Origin: Bacteroidaceae bacterium
GTDB taxonomy: Bacteria; Bacteroidota; Bacteroidia; Bacteroidales; Bacteroidaceae
Reading direction: 5' to 3'
Assembly: GCA_017416805.1 (NCBI GenBank)
Contig: JAFQBB010000010.1
Coordinates: 1-58,004 of the forward strand
Length of the DNA stretch: 58,004 nt
The translations under genes and the position numbers were made by a program. How positions within the stretch are numbered: position 1 is the first letter of the stretch; each line of letters starts with the position of its first letter. The notes below the pieces were generated by a model. The model searched no databases. It was not told the origin of the DNA and saw only the letters and a list, made by a program, of their open reading frames with translations. Of the stretch, positions 47,307 to 56,900 are shown piece after piece.

Positions 47307-48146
47307 CTATTTATTCAACACTTTTTTTCGATAATCTCTTGGTGTACAGCCATTGAATTTCAGGAAGGCGGTATTGAAACAACTGATAGAGTTGAAACCA
47401 CAAGTGTATGCAATCTCAATGATGGGAGTATCGGTAGTCAGCAACATACGCTGGGCTTGTGTGATACGCTCTATGGTCAAGTGAGTGTTAAGAGTATGCC
47501 CGAATGCTTTCTTGAACAGAGCATTGGCATAATCAGGATGAAGCCCCACGGCCTTTCCTATGTCTGCCAAACGAATAGTCCGATGATAGTTGCTGGCAAT
47601 GTAGAGTGTCATCTGCTCAATCAGGTTTGTCTCTCCTGCCGGTAGAGCAAGATTGACGGTTGTTTCAGCTGATACGTGAGCGGAGAGGCGTTGTAAGCGG
47701 CATTGCATTTCTAACAAAACGGTTTGCTGGTTAGCTGACGGAGATAAAAGGTCAGTGTACCAATTCTCCATCAACAAGCGGTCATAGTCGGCATAGCGTT
47801 CATGTTCTTCATCCATCAGGACTTCCCCTTTGAACACCCTTGTGGTAAAACTTTCAGGTAATCCCCAACTGAGAAAAATAGACAAAGGGATTGTGCATAC
47901 ATAATATTCAGATGGCGTATCAAAGTGCACGATACGATGGGGCACCAATCCCCAAAACAGGGCAATACGGCGAGGCGGGATTGTAACGTGTCGGTCTTGC
48001 AAGAAATAAGTGATTCCCCCTTCGGGAAAATAATTCAATTCTATCTCGTTATGACGGTCAAAGCGAGGCATGATGTCCGTCTGCCATTGTTCACACGTCA
48101 CACCATACGGTTCAAATTCTTTTCGGGAAGCGTTAAAAGTCTTCAT
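47307..48146 (-). CDS. AraC-family transcriptional regulator
   Basis: 279 residues. N-terminal cupin-like sensor region (about 20-150) and a C-terminal double helix-turn-helix (about 180-275) with IRLADIGKAVGLHPDYANALFKKAFGHTLNTHLTIERI and IIEIAYTCGFNSISCFNTAFLKFNGCTPRDYRK. It is convergent with the GH43 gene and divergent from the DUF1593 gene, sitting in the middle of the pectin island, so it is the best candidate local regulator. It is a one-component AraC protein, not a hybrid two-component sensor. Confidence 0.92.
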   Translation of the reverse strand: MKTFNASRKEFEPYGVTCEQWQTDIMPRFDRHNEIELNYFPEGGITYFLQDRHVTIPPRRIALFWGLVPHRIVHFDTPSEYYVCTIPLSIFLSWGLPESFTTRVFKGEVLMDEEHERYADYDRLLMENWYTDLLSPSANQQTVLLEMQCRLQRLSAHVSAETTVNLALPAGETNLIEQMTLYIASNYHRTIRLADIGKAVGLHPDYANALFKKAFGHTLNTHLTIERITQAQRMLLTTDTPIIEIAYTCGFNSISCFNTAFLKFNGCTPRDYRKKVLNK

Positions 48147-48206
48147 AATCTCGGGATTCCGTATATTTTCTTATCCAAACAGGAGGTTTTATATTAAAAA
48201 TGGGTG

Positions 48207-48214
48207 TAAATTTG
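48207..48214 (+). promoter_or_regulatory. -7 element before the DUF1593-to-GH127 gene run
   Basis: TAAATTTG fits TAnnTTTG, predicting a start near 48221 and a leader of about 35 bases before the ATG at 48256. Confidence 0.5.
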
Positions 48215-48255
48215 CATAAATTATTTCAATTAACCAACGAAACAAGAGAGATATC

Positions 48256-49695
48256 ATGAAAAAGAGCCATTATTTCCTGCTTCTATGTATGTTAGCAGGA
48301 TGTTGCATCCCTATGCAAGGCAAAAAAACGAAGGCGGATAACGACCGTCCGCGCGTATTGGTAACGACCGACGGAGAGATTGATGATGAGTGTTCAATGG
48401 TACGCTTCATGCTCTATTGCAATGAGTGGGATGTTGAGGGCATTGTCACCAGTAGTTCTGTCTATCATTGGCGTGGCGAAGGACACGGTGGCCCTCACAA
48501 TTGGCCGGGCGACAACTGGCTGGAGCCTTATTTGGATGCATATGAGAAGGTATATCCTAATCTTGTAAAACATGATACACGCTATCCCACTCCGCAACAT
48601 TTGCGTAGTGTAGCATTTTTAGGGAATGTAGATTATAAAGGAGAGATGGAAAAGATTACAGAAGGTTCGGAGCATATTGTAAAAGTGTTGCTTGACAATA
48701 CTGATCCGCGTCCCATTTGGATACAGGCATGGGGAGGCCCTAACACCATAGCACGTGCTTTGAAGAGCATTGAAGAGAAACATCCCGACCGTATGGCTGA
48801 GGTAGCAGCCAAGATTCGCTTCTTCTTTATTTGGGAACAAGACGATTCGTACCAAAATTATATTCTTCCCGTTTGGGGAAAATACAACATACTCACCATC
48901 ATCAGCGATCAGTTCGAAGCCATAGCCTATCGGTGGGAAAAAGCGCAACCGGATCATGTGCGTCCCTATTTTGAAGCCCCTTGGATGAAAGAAAATATTT
49001 TGAATGGACATGGTTCACTCTGTTCACTATACAAAGCACATGGTAACGGTAAATTCCGCTCTGAAGGTGACTCTCCAGCCTTCATGCACCAGATACCTGT
49101 AGGACTTCGTAATCTGGACAATCCTGACTGGGGCGGTTGGGGTGGACAATATATAAAGGTACGCGCGAACACGTGGATGGATAGTGTACCCATTAAAGGA
49201 TTTCAACATCCAGCCAAATGGCACGACAAGACAGGTTGGGGAATCAATGCCCTGCGTAACAAAATTAAATCTACTCCAGAACAACGGAATGCTTACTTCA
49301 AACCAATATGGCAATGGGCCGAAGCTTTTCAAAATGATTTTGCGGCACGAGCAGACTGGTGTGTAAAGTCATACGGACAGGCCAATCATGCACCAATAGC
49401 GAAAGTAAAAGGAAAACTAAACATTACGGCCAAGCCTGGCAAACGCATCAAATTGGATGCGTCCAAAAGTTCTGACCCTGATGGTGACCAACTAAATTTC
49501 CGTTGGTGGCAATATGCTGAAGCAGGTAGCTATAAAGGTAATGTCGCACTTGATGGAAGCGACCAAGCACATGCCTCTTTTATTATCCCTGCAGATGCCA
49601 AGTCTGGCGACACCCTACACTTCATTTGTGACGTGACAGACAATGGAACTCCTGCCCTCACTCGTTATCAACGTGTGGTAGTGACGGTGAAATAA
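48256..49695 (+). CDS. Secreted DUF1593 (nucleoside hydrolase-like) protein
   Basis: 479 residues. Signal peptide with lipobox-like MLAGCC. The body begins RPRVLVTTDGEIDDECSMVRFMLY, an Asp-rich loop like the calcium-binding DxDxxxDD of nucleoside hydrolases, followed by a GGPNTIARAL motif and FFIWEQDDSY. The C-terminal 95 residues (from about 380, HAPIAKVKG) form a PKD/cadherin-like beta-domain with DASKSSDPDGDQL. DUF1593 proteins accompany plant-polysaccharide loci; a glycoside-cleaving role is plausible but the substrate is unknown. First gene of the five-gene run. Confidence 0.8.
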   Translation: MKKSHYFLLLCMLAGCCIPMQGKKTKADNDRPRVLVTTDGEIDDECSMVRFMLYCNEWDVEGIVTSSSVYHWRGEGHGGPHNWPGDNWLEPYLDAYEKVYPNLVKHDTRYPTPQHLRSVAFLGNVDYKGEMEKITEGSEHIVKVLLDNTDPRPIWIQAWGGPNTIARALKSIEEKHPDRMAEVAAKIRFFFIWEQDDSYQNYILPVWGKYNILTIISDQFEAIAYRWEKAQPDHVRPYFEAPWMKENILNGHGSLCSLYKAHGNGKFRSEGDSPAFMHQIPVGLRNLDNPDWGGWGGQYIKVRANTWMDSVPIKGFQHPAKWHDKTGWGINALRNKIKSTPEQRNAYFKPIWQWAEAFQNDFAARADWCVKSYGQANHAPIAKVKGKLNITAKPGKRIKLDASKSSDPDGDQLNFRWWQYAEAGSYKGNVALDGSDQAHASFIIPADAKSGDTLHFICDVTDNGTPALTRYQRVVVTVK

Positions 49696-49728
49696 TAAAG
49701 TGTAATAACAGAAAACATAACATTCAAT

Positions 49729-51150
49729 ATGAAAAGACAAAACAAGCTTTTAGTAACTGGCCTTATCGCCCTGCTACTGACAGGTTCGGCTTGTACAACC
49801 ACCGCTAATGAACCGCAATTGGCTTTCCCTACGGCTGAAGGATATGGCAAATATACCCGTGGCGGACGTGGAGGAGCCGTGTATGAAGTGACAAACTTGA
49901 ATGACCATGGGCCGGGCAGTTTGCGCGAGGCCATCGAAGCCGAAGGACCCCGTACCGTTGTCTTCCGCGTATCGGGCACCATTGACCTCGAACGTCCGCT
50001 CACTATCCGTAATCCTTATATCACCATAGCCGGACAGACGGCACCAGGCGATGGCATCTGCTTGAAGCGCCATCCGCTGAACATCGGTGCCGATGAGGTC
50101 ATCATCCGCTACATCCGCGTGCGTTTGGGAGATGAAACGGGGCACGACACCGATGCCATCAGCGGACGCGGACACAAGAACATCATCCTCGACCACGTGT
50201 CGGCCAGTTGGAGCATTGACGAGACACTCTCCATCTATATGGGCGAAAATGTGACTATCCAATGGTGTATGATTACGGAAAGCCTCTTCGGCTCGAACCA
50301 CGTCAAGGGTACTCACGGATTCGGAGGCATTTGGGGTAATAATTATTCTACCTACCACCACAACCTCATAGCCCATCACTCAAGCCGCAATCCGCGCTTT
50401 GCGTCAGGCGGAGGTTTCAATGACTATCGCAACAATGTACTCTACAACTGGGGATATAATAGTTGCTATGGTGGTGAAAGACAAGTAAAAGGCAAAGATT
50501 ATGGATCTTCTGACATCAACATGATTGGTAACTATTACAAACCAGGGCCTGCCACCCAAAGCGGAAAGGTGAGCTATCGCATAGCCAACCCCAACAATCG
50601 TCATAATGGTGCAGATTATGGTAGCTGGTATGTTGAAGGTAACGTGGTGGAAGGTTATCCCGAAGTGACAGCCGACAACTGGGCAGGCGGTGTGCAAACC
50701 AGTGAAGAGATGCAGGCCAAAGTACGTCGCCACGAGCCATGGCCGGCCATGCCTATCCGCGAGGAGAGTCCGGCGGAGGCTTACGAGGCCGTACTCAGCC
50801 ATGCTGGTGCCAGCCTGCCAGTGCGCGATGCCGTGGATAGCCGTATTATTGAAGAAGTGCGTGGAGGATATGCCACCTACGAAGGAAAGACTTACAAAGA
50901 ACAGAAACGTCAACCCGACTTGTTGAAAAAGAGCGGCATCATCGATTCGCAAAACGATGTGGGCGGATGGCCGGTGCTGAACTCCCTACCCGCCCCTGTG
51001 GATAGCGACCATGACGGTATGCCCGATGAATGGGAAAAGGCGCAAAAGCTCAATCCCGACGACCCCGATGACCGCAACCTGACAGATAAGGACGGATGGA
51101 CAAATCTTGAACGCTATCTGAACGGATTGACACATCCTCTACGTGAATAA
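49729..51150 (+). CDS. Secreted pectate lyase (PL1-like)
   Basis: 473 residues with a lipoprotein-type signal (LLLTGSAC). Beta-helix lyase motifs parallel those of the PL1 gene at 42628-44355: GRGGAVYEVTNLNDHGPGSLREAI, IAGQTAPGDGICL, EVIIRYIRVRLGDE, NIILDHVSASWSIDE. A DSDHDGMPDEWE calcium-binding site lies near the end. It cleaves demethylated galacturonan. It lacks the C-terminal tail of its paralogue, so the two may work in different places (lipid-anchored here). Confidence 0.88.
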   Translation: MKRQNKLLVTGLIALLLTGSACTTTANEPQLAFPTAEGYGKYTRGGRGGAVYEVTNLNDHGPGSLREAIEAEGPRTVVFRVSGTIDLERPLTIRNPYITIAGQTAPGDGICLKRHPLNIGADEVIIRYIRVRLGDETGHDTDAISGRGHKNIILDHVSASWSIDETLSIYMGENVTIQWCMITESLFGSNHVKGTHGFGGIWGNNYSTYHHNLIAHHSSRNPRFASGGGFNDYRNNVLYNWGYNSCYGGERQVKGKDYGSSDINMIGNYYKPGPATQSGKVSYRIANPNNRHNGADYGSWYVEGNVVEGYPEVTADNWAGGVQTSEEMQAKVRRHEPWPAMPIREESPAEAYEAVLSHAGASLPVRDAVDSRIIEEVRGGYATYEGKTYKEQKRQPDLLKKSGIIDSQNDVGGWPVLNSLPAPVDSDHDGMPDEWEKAQKLNPDDPDDRNLTDKDGWTNLERYLNGLTHPLRE

Positions 51151-51204
51151 AGACAGTAAGACGGTGAATTAGCTTTACATTCTGTCAGCCCTATCAATCA
51201 CCTC

Positions 51205-51290
51205 AAAGCGTGTTTTGTTGCATTTTATTTATACAGATATTCAGACTCAATATCGTAGAAATGGGCAACAAAACACGCTTTTTTTATTTA
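51205..51290 (+). terminator. Hairpin with T-run after the second PL1 gene
   Basis: AAAGCGTGTTTTGTTGC (51205-51221) and GCAACAAAACACGCTTT (51265-51281) form a perfect 17-bp stem with a 43-base loop, followed by TTTTTATTTATT. It would end the DUF1593-PL1 transcript, so the next genes may need their own promoter; a TCCCTTTG near 51331 is a weak candidate. Confidence 0.8.
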
Positions 51291-51372
51291 TTAACTTATA
51301 TTTTTCCCGCTTCTCAAAAGTTTTTAGTCCCTTTGCAATAAATATCTTATTAACCAAATAAAACACTGCATT

Positions 51373-52524
51373 ATGAAAAAGATTGTTTCTTTATTTGTCC
51401 TGATTCTTTGTGCCTGTACATGTATGGCACAGTATTATGTGGAATCCCCCAATCAGGAATTGCGAGTGACACTCCATTCAAATAGAGGAAGAAAGGGCTC
51501 AAGCAAATTCTTTGTACCTTTGAAGATGACGATGAAAGTATTCAGCCAAAGCGAAGTGTTGGTTGACGAGGAGATTGGCCTGACGGTGAAATCCAAAGGA
51601 CGCAGGTATGCATTCGGTAAATCAAATATCCAGCAAGTCAATAAAACGGAAAGACAACTTGACCATCCTGACACTCGGGATGCCGGACTTTCCGACATGT
51701 CGGGCCGATACAACAGCCTGCTGTTGGTAACGGACAATGGGATGACACTGGAGGTGAGAGCCTATAACAATGGCATTACTTATCGCTACAGGGTTTCAGG
51801 ATATCCCGAGGACTACAAAATATTGGAGGTGTGTGACGTGTTTCCCGATGAAAGCCCTGTTGCCATACTGGGTACATTTGAAGGAGACTACACCTCACCT
51901 TGGCACGTAATGAAAGTGGAGCTTCCCGCCAAAGCAGACAGGAGAGCTAAAGCCCAACTCTCGACAACAAGCCCCACCCGCCGTTTAGGAACCCGTATTA
52001 TACCATGGCGCGATGCGCTTTCATCCATTAGCGTGGGTACAGCCATGAATATTCATAGTGGCGATACATGGGGAGACTTCAGCGACTATCACACATTCAG
52101 CGTGGATTTCACTTACAAGCACCTGTTCGGTGGCTTGAGTTTCATGCCTTGCGGCGAGATACAATATATCTATCTGAATGAAAGTTATTGGCCGTTCGAA
52201 GGAGTTGTAAAAGACATTAGCGCTTGGAATGTAGGGGCAAGAGCCGGATATTGCCTGCCCATACAGAATGGTTATGAAATATGGAGCTTCATCCCCTACG
52301 TGGCCACCACCTTGATGCACCTGCACCAGCACGGTAAGATTCGCGTTGGAGCAAAAGCCCTCTCCCACCATGCCCACTGGATGGTAGGCCCGGGTGTGAA
52401 AGTGCAATTGGCCGTGCGCGAAGGCATCACCTTAGGCGCAGGATATGAGTACCAGTTCTTCCTTGACAACAAGGCACCAAAGGGTATGCACGCCATATCG
52501 GTATCAATGGGAAAGACATTCTAA
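51373..52524 (+). CDS. GH97 N-terminal-domain-like / outer-membrane beta-barrel fusion
   Basis: 383 residues. Signal peptide ends at CMAQ (20). Residues about 21-180 resemble the N-terminal beta-sandwich of GH97 enzymes: YYVESPNQELRVTLHS at the start and NSLLLVTDNGMTLEVRAYNNGITYRY near 114-139. The GH97 catalytic barrel that should follow is absent. Residues about 215-383 instead alternate like a small outer-membrane beta-barrel (SISVGTAMNIHSGDTWGDF, TFSVDFTYKHLFGGLSF, ISVSMGKTF) ending in phenylalanine, the usual outer-membrane-protein end. It may display a sugar-binding module at the outer membrane. Function is inferred only. Confidence 0.65.
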   Translation: MKKIVSLFVLILCACTCMAQYYVESPNQELRVTLHSNRGRKGSSKFFVPLKMTMKVFSQSEVLVDEEIGLTVKSKGRRYAFGKSNIQQVNKTERQLDHPDTRDAGLSDMSGRYNSLLLVTDNGMTLEVRAYNNGITYRYRVSGYPEDYKILEVCDVFPDESPVAILGTFEGDYTSPWHVMKVELPAKADRRAKAQLSTTSPTRRLGTRIIPWRDALSSISVGTAMNIHSGDTWGDFSDYHTFSVDFTYKHLFGGLSFMPCGEIQYIYLNESYWPFEGVVKDISAWNVGARAGYCLPIQNGYEIWSFIPYVATTLMHLHQHGKIRVGAKALSHHAHWMVGPGVKVQLAVREGITLGAGYEYQFFLDNKAPKGMHAISVSMGKTF

Positions 52525-52544
52525 CGAAATACAAAAATATAACA

Positions 52545-53942
52545 ATGAAAGCAGGAAGATATTTCTTATTCGCCATTGCCGTGAGCATGGTATTGGAAGG
52601 ATGTAAAGGATTTTGTGCCAAAGAGAACGGGGAAAAAACAGAGAGCCAGACTCCGCAAGAACAGATTATAAGCCGTATTGCCACAACAAGTTTCCCTGAC
52701 CGGACGTTGGAGGTGACGGTGAACGGAGAGGATGCATTGAAGGCTCTGCAACAAGCCATCGACTCCTGTTCGTTGGCAGGTGGAGGAAAGGTGGTGGTAA
52801 AAGCCGGACACTATGCACTGGGCGGCCCCTTGAAGTTGAAGAGTAATGTAAACCTGCATTTGGAGGAAGGGGCTTATCTGCAATTCAGCGGACGGGCGGA
52901 CGACTTCCTCCCCGTGGTGCTTACCCGTTGGGAAGGTACAGAGCTGTATGGCCATTCACCCATGGTGTATGCCTATCATTGCACCAACATTGCCATCACA
53001 GGCAAGGGTACCATCGATGCCCAAGGTGGCAAGGAGTTTGCCCCATGGGCCGCTCAAGAGGCATCTGACCGCGACCGCCTGCGCGAGATGGGCGACAAGC
53101 TGACACCGGTGAACGAACGTGTGTTCGGCAAAGGCACCATCCTGCGCCCTTCGTGTATGCAATTCCTCGGATGTTCACGCATCCTGCTTGAGGACATCAC
53201 CATCAAGGATTCTCCCTTCTGGACAATTCATCCCGTCTATTGCGACAACGTCATTGTGCGCGGAGTGACCATAGACAGCCACTTCCCCAACAACGACGGA
53301 TGCGACCCCGAATCGACCTCCAACGTGTTGATCGAGAACTGTACCTTCCGCACGGGTGACGATGCCATAGCCATCAAGGCCGGACGCGATACGGACGGAC
53401 GAAGCATCGGGCGCCCGTCGGAAAACATCGTCATCCGCAATTGCCTCTTCTATTCAGAGTGCAACGGCTTGTGCATCGGTAGCGAAATGTCGGGCGGTGT
53501 GGCCAATGTCTATATGGACAACATCGAGATTGGCACGGTGAAGAATGCACTCTACTTCAAGTCAAACCGCGACCGTGGCGGATACATCCGTAACGTACAC
53601 GTGAACGACATCACCATCGAGCGCGCATTGGGCGCCATCCTGCGCTTCGAAACCAACTATTTCGGTTTCCGTGGAGGCAACTATCAGGCACGCTACGAAG
53701 ACTTCAAGATAAGCAACGTACATGCCCGCACGGCCGACCATTATGCCATCTTCATGGACGGCAACGAAGAGAAGCCTATCCGCAACATCGAGGTGACAAA
53801 CTTCCATGTGGATAAGGCCGAGCGTCCCTACTACCTTATCTATACAGAGAATATCGCTTTCAAGGAATCGACGGTCAACGGAGTGGCCGTGCCCGAATAT
53901 CCGGAAGAGAGTACGGAGCGTCAGAGCTGCGACGTGTGGTAA
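52545..53942 (+). CDS. GH28 polygalacturonase
   Basis: 465 residues with a lipoprotein-like signal (VSMVLEGCKG). Right-handed beta-helix with the GH28 acids: NNDGCDPEST, TGDDAIAIKAGRD, then CNGLCIGSEMSGGV (replacing GHG) and FKSNRDRGG near the RIK position. The form resembles exo- or rhamnogalacturonan-type GH28 enzymes of Bacteroidetes, releasing galacturonate from pectin. Starts 20 bases after the fusion gene and 32 bases before GH127; same transcript likely. Confidence 0.92.
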   Translation: MKAGRYFLFAIAVSMVLEGCKGFCAKENGEKTESQTPQEQIISRIATTSFPDRTLEVTVNGEDALKALQQAIDSCSLAGGGKVVVKAGHYALGGPLKLKSNVNLHLEEGAYLQFSGRADDFLPVVLTRWEGTELYGHSPMVYAYHCTNIAITGKGTIDAQGGKEFAPWAAQEASDRDRLREMGDKLTPVNERVFGKGTILRPSCMQFLGCSRILLEDITIKDSPFWTIHPVYCDNVIVRGVTIDSHFPNNDGCDPESTSNVLIENCTFRTGDDAIAIKAGRDTDGRSIGRPSENIVIRNCLFYSECNGLCIGSEMSGGVANVYMDNIEIGTVKNALYFKSNRDRGGYIRNVHVNDITIERALGAILRFETNYFGFRGGNYQARYEDFKISNVHARTADHYAIFMDGNEEKPIRNIEVTNFHVDKAERPYYLIYTENIAFKESTVNGVAVPEYPEESTERQSCDVW

Positions 53943-53974
53943 AACCTGAAAAATAAAGAAATATCAAACCGACT

Positions 53975-56900
53975 ATGAAAAAAAGGAAACTGACAACAGC
54001 CGTAGCCGTTATTACGGCCCTGATTATGGCCGACAAGATGAACGCGCAAAGCGAACTCTATCCTCAACATTTCAATCTTGAAGAAGTGACATTGCTTGAA
54101 AGCCCTATGAAGGAGGCAATGGACGTCAACAACAAGTTATTGCTTGAATACGACACTGACCGTTTGCTGACCCCCTTTATCCGACAAGCCGGTTTGCACA
54201 ATGTGGAAGGAAGTAAATATCATGGATGGACAACCACCCACCCATCGTTCAGCAATTGGGGCCTCTCCTCGTGGTCGCTCGAAGGCCATGTGGGCGGACA
54301 CTACCTGACGGCCCTGTCATTGGCTTATGCAGCTACCACTGACGAGACGGTAAGGAGACAAATGAAAGACCGTCTTGATTACATGCTGCAAGTATTGAAG
54401 GATTGCCAGGAGGCTTACGAAGGCAACACACAAGGCATGGAAGGATTTATCGGCGGACAACCGATCAACCAGATATGGACAGGCTTGTATAGCGGAAACC
54501 TCTCCCCCTTCAAGCAATACGGCGGATGGGTGCCATTCTATTGCAGCCACAAGATTCTGGCCGGATTGCGCGATGCTTGGATATACACCGATAGCGAAGT
54601 GGCCAAACAACTCTTCCGTGGCCTCTGCGATTGGAGTGTGAATCTCATCAGTAACCTGACAGAAAGTCAAATGCAGGAGGTGCTCGGATGGGAGCATGGC
54701 GGCATGAACGAAACCCTGGTCGATGCCTACCGCCTGTTGGGCGACGAGAAATACCTGAAAGCAGCCAAACGATACAGCCATGCTTACGAAATCAACGGTA
54801 TGCAGGGAAACGAGAGTACCTACTCGACCACATTCCTCAACGGCCAGCACGCCAACACGCAGGTGCCCAAGTTCATTGGTTTTGAGCGCATCTGGCAAGA
54901 GGACAACACAGCTACGACTTACCGCACGGCGGCACACAACTTCTGGCACGATGTGGCCACCCACCGCACGGTGTGCATCGGAGGAAACAGTGTGAGCGAG
55001 CACTTCCTGGCCCATGAGAGGAGTTCGGAGTATATGACAAACCTTGACGGTCCTGAAAGTTGCAACTCGAACAACATGCTGAAGTTGTCCGAAATGTTGT
55101 TTGACGAGACCCATGATGCCCGCTATGCCGACTTCTACGAAGGAACCATGTGGAATCACATACTCTCTACCCAAGACCCCGAAACTGGCGGATATGTATA
55201 TTTTACCACCCTACGCCCTCAGAGCTACCGGATTTATTCACAAGTGAATCAGGCCATGTGGTGCTGTGTCGGTACAGGCATGGAGAATCACTCAAAATAT
55301 GGTCATTTCATCTACACGCACAATGCGGACGAAGTGCTCTATATCAACCTGTTTACAGCCAGCACATTAAACAGCGCCACCTTTGCCCTCACCCAGGAGA
55401 CAGACTTTCCATACGATGACCGGACAAAAATTACCATCCGCAAAGGAGGAACCTACACTATAGCTGTACGCCATCCGGCATGGACAACAGAAGGATATGC
55501 GGTACATGTCAACGGTGAACCACAAGAAACCGGAGTAACAGAAGGTACAGCATCATACGTACACATCAATCGCACATGGAAGGAAGGCGATGTGGTGACG
55601 GTCAACCTCCCCATGGAGTTACGTTACGAAACATGTCCGGGATATGACAGCTACGTGGCCTTCAAATATGGACCTATGCTACTGGCCGCACGCACCACTG
55701 CACGCACTCAAGCGGAAGCCGACTCTACAGGATTGGAGTACGAAGCCCTGCAAAACGAATATGCCGGCGAGGGACGCATGGATCATGCTCCGGGAAGCCG
55801 TGCCACATTGAAAGGATTGAACTCGGCCCCTCTGCTTATAGGCAAACGGGAAACTGTGCTTGACCGCATCAAGGCTGCCGACCTCACAAAACTTCACTTC
55901 ACACTGGATGCACAATCAGAGGCTGGAAGCGGTAATTGGACAAGTCTGACCCTCGAACCCTTTTATGGCATCCATCACAGCCGCTATTCATGCTACTGGT
56001 ATCAACAATCAGCCGATGCCTACGAACAAAGCGATATGGGCAAGGCTGATGCCGAAGAGAAAGCCCTGATTGAACGCACCTTGGATTTTGTTGCTACGGG
56101 CGAACAACAGAGCGAAGCCGGACACGATGCCACCTACAGCACCACCTCCACTACAGGCTCATACCGTGGCGAATACTACCGCGACGCACAAGCTGGCGGA
56201 TACATCCAATACACACTGGAAAACACCAAGGGCGAAACCGAGGGGATGGCTCTGATGTGCCGCTTCACAACGGCCGATGCCGGACGCAAAGCCACCATCT
56301 ATGTGGATGGAGAAAAATTGGTCGATGTGACAATCCCCTCCACACACAATGCCGCTGATGGCAATGGCTTTTACAACATTGAGTATCCCCTTACGCCCAA
56401 CAAACTGACAGATGCCGACGGCAAGATAAAAGAACGGATCGTATTCCGCATCGTAGCTTCATCGTCCACCCTCTGTCCCGGGCTCTATTACCTGCGTCTG
56501 GTCAACGGATATGTAAGCAACGCATACGTTTTCCGCGCCAAAGACTGGACAACAGGCGATGCAGGACGCGTGACGCGCGACAAGTTCACCTATGACGACG
56601 AAAACAATACACTGACGGTGAAAGCCGGTACGGGCGACAACAATGTATGTCTGATGCTGGATTACCAGCAATGCGAATACACCGCCAACGAGAGCGACAA
56701 ATACCTGGTGGTGAAAGGCAACAACCTGAGCACCGCTTCGGGCAAATCCTACCTCTGGTGGCTCAATGGTACAAACCGCGGAAGCAGTGTGGCACCGACC
56801 GTTGTCAAGCAGACCACCGATGGCGATATCGTCATTGCCTGGGACATTACCAAAAGCGGATTAGCCGACAATTGTGTGGGTGACCAGTACGACCTCTGCG

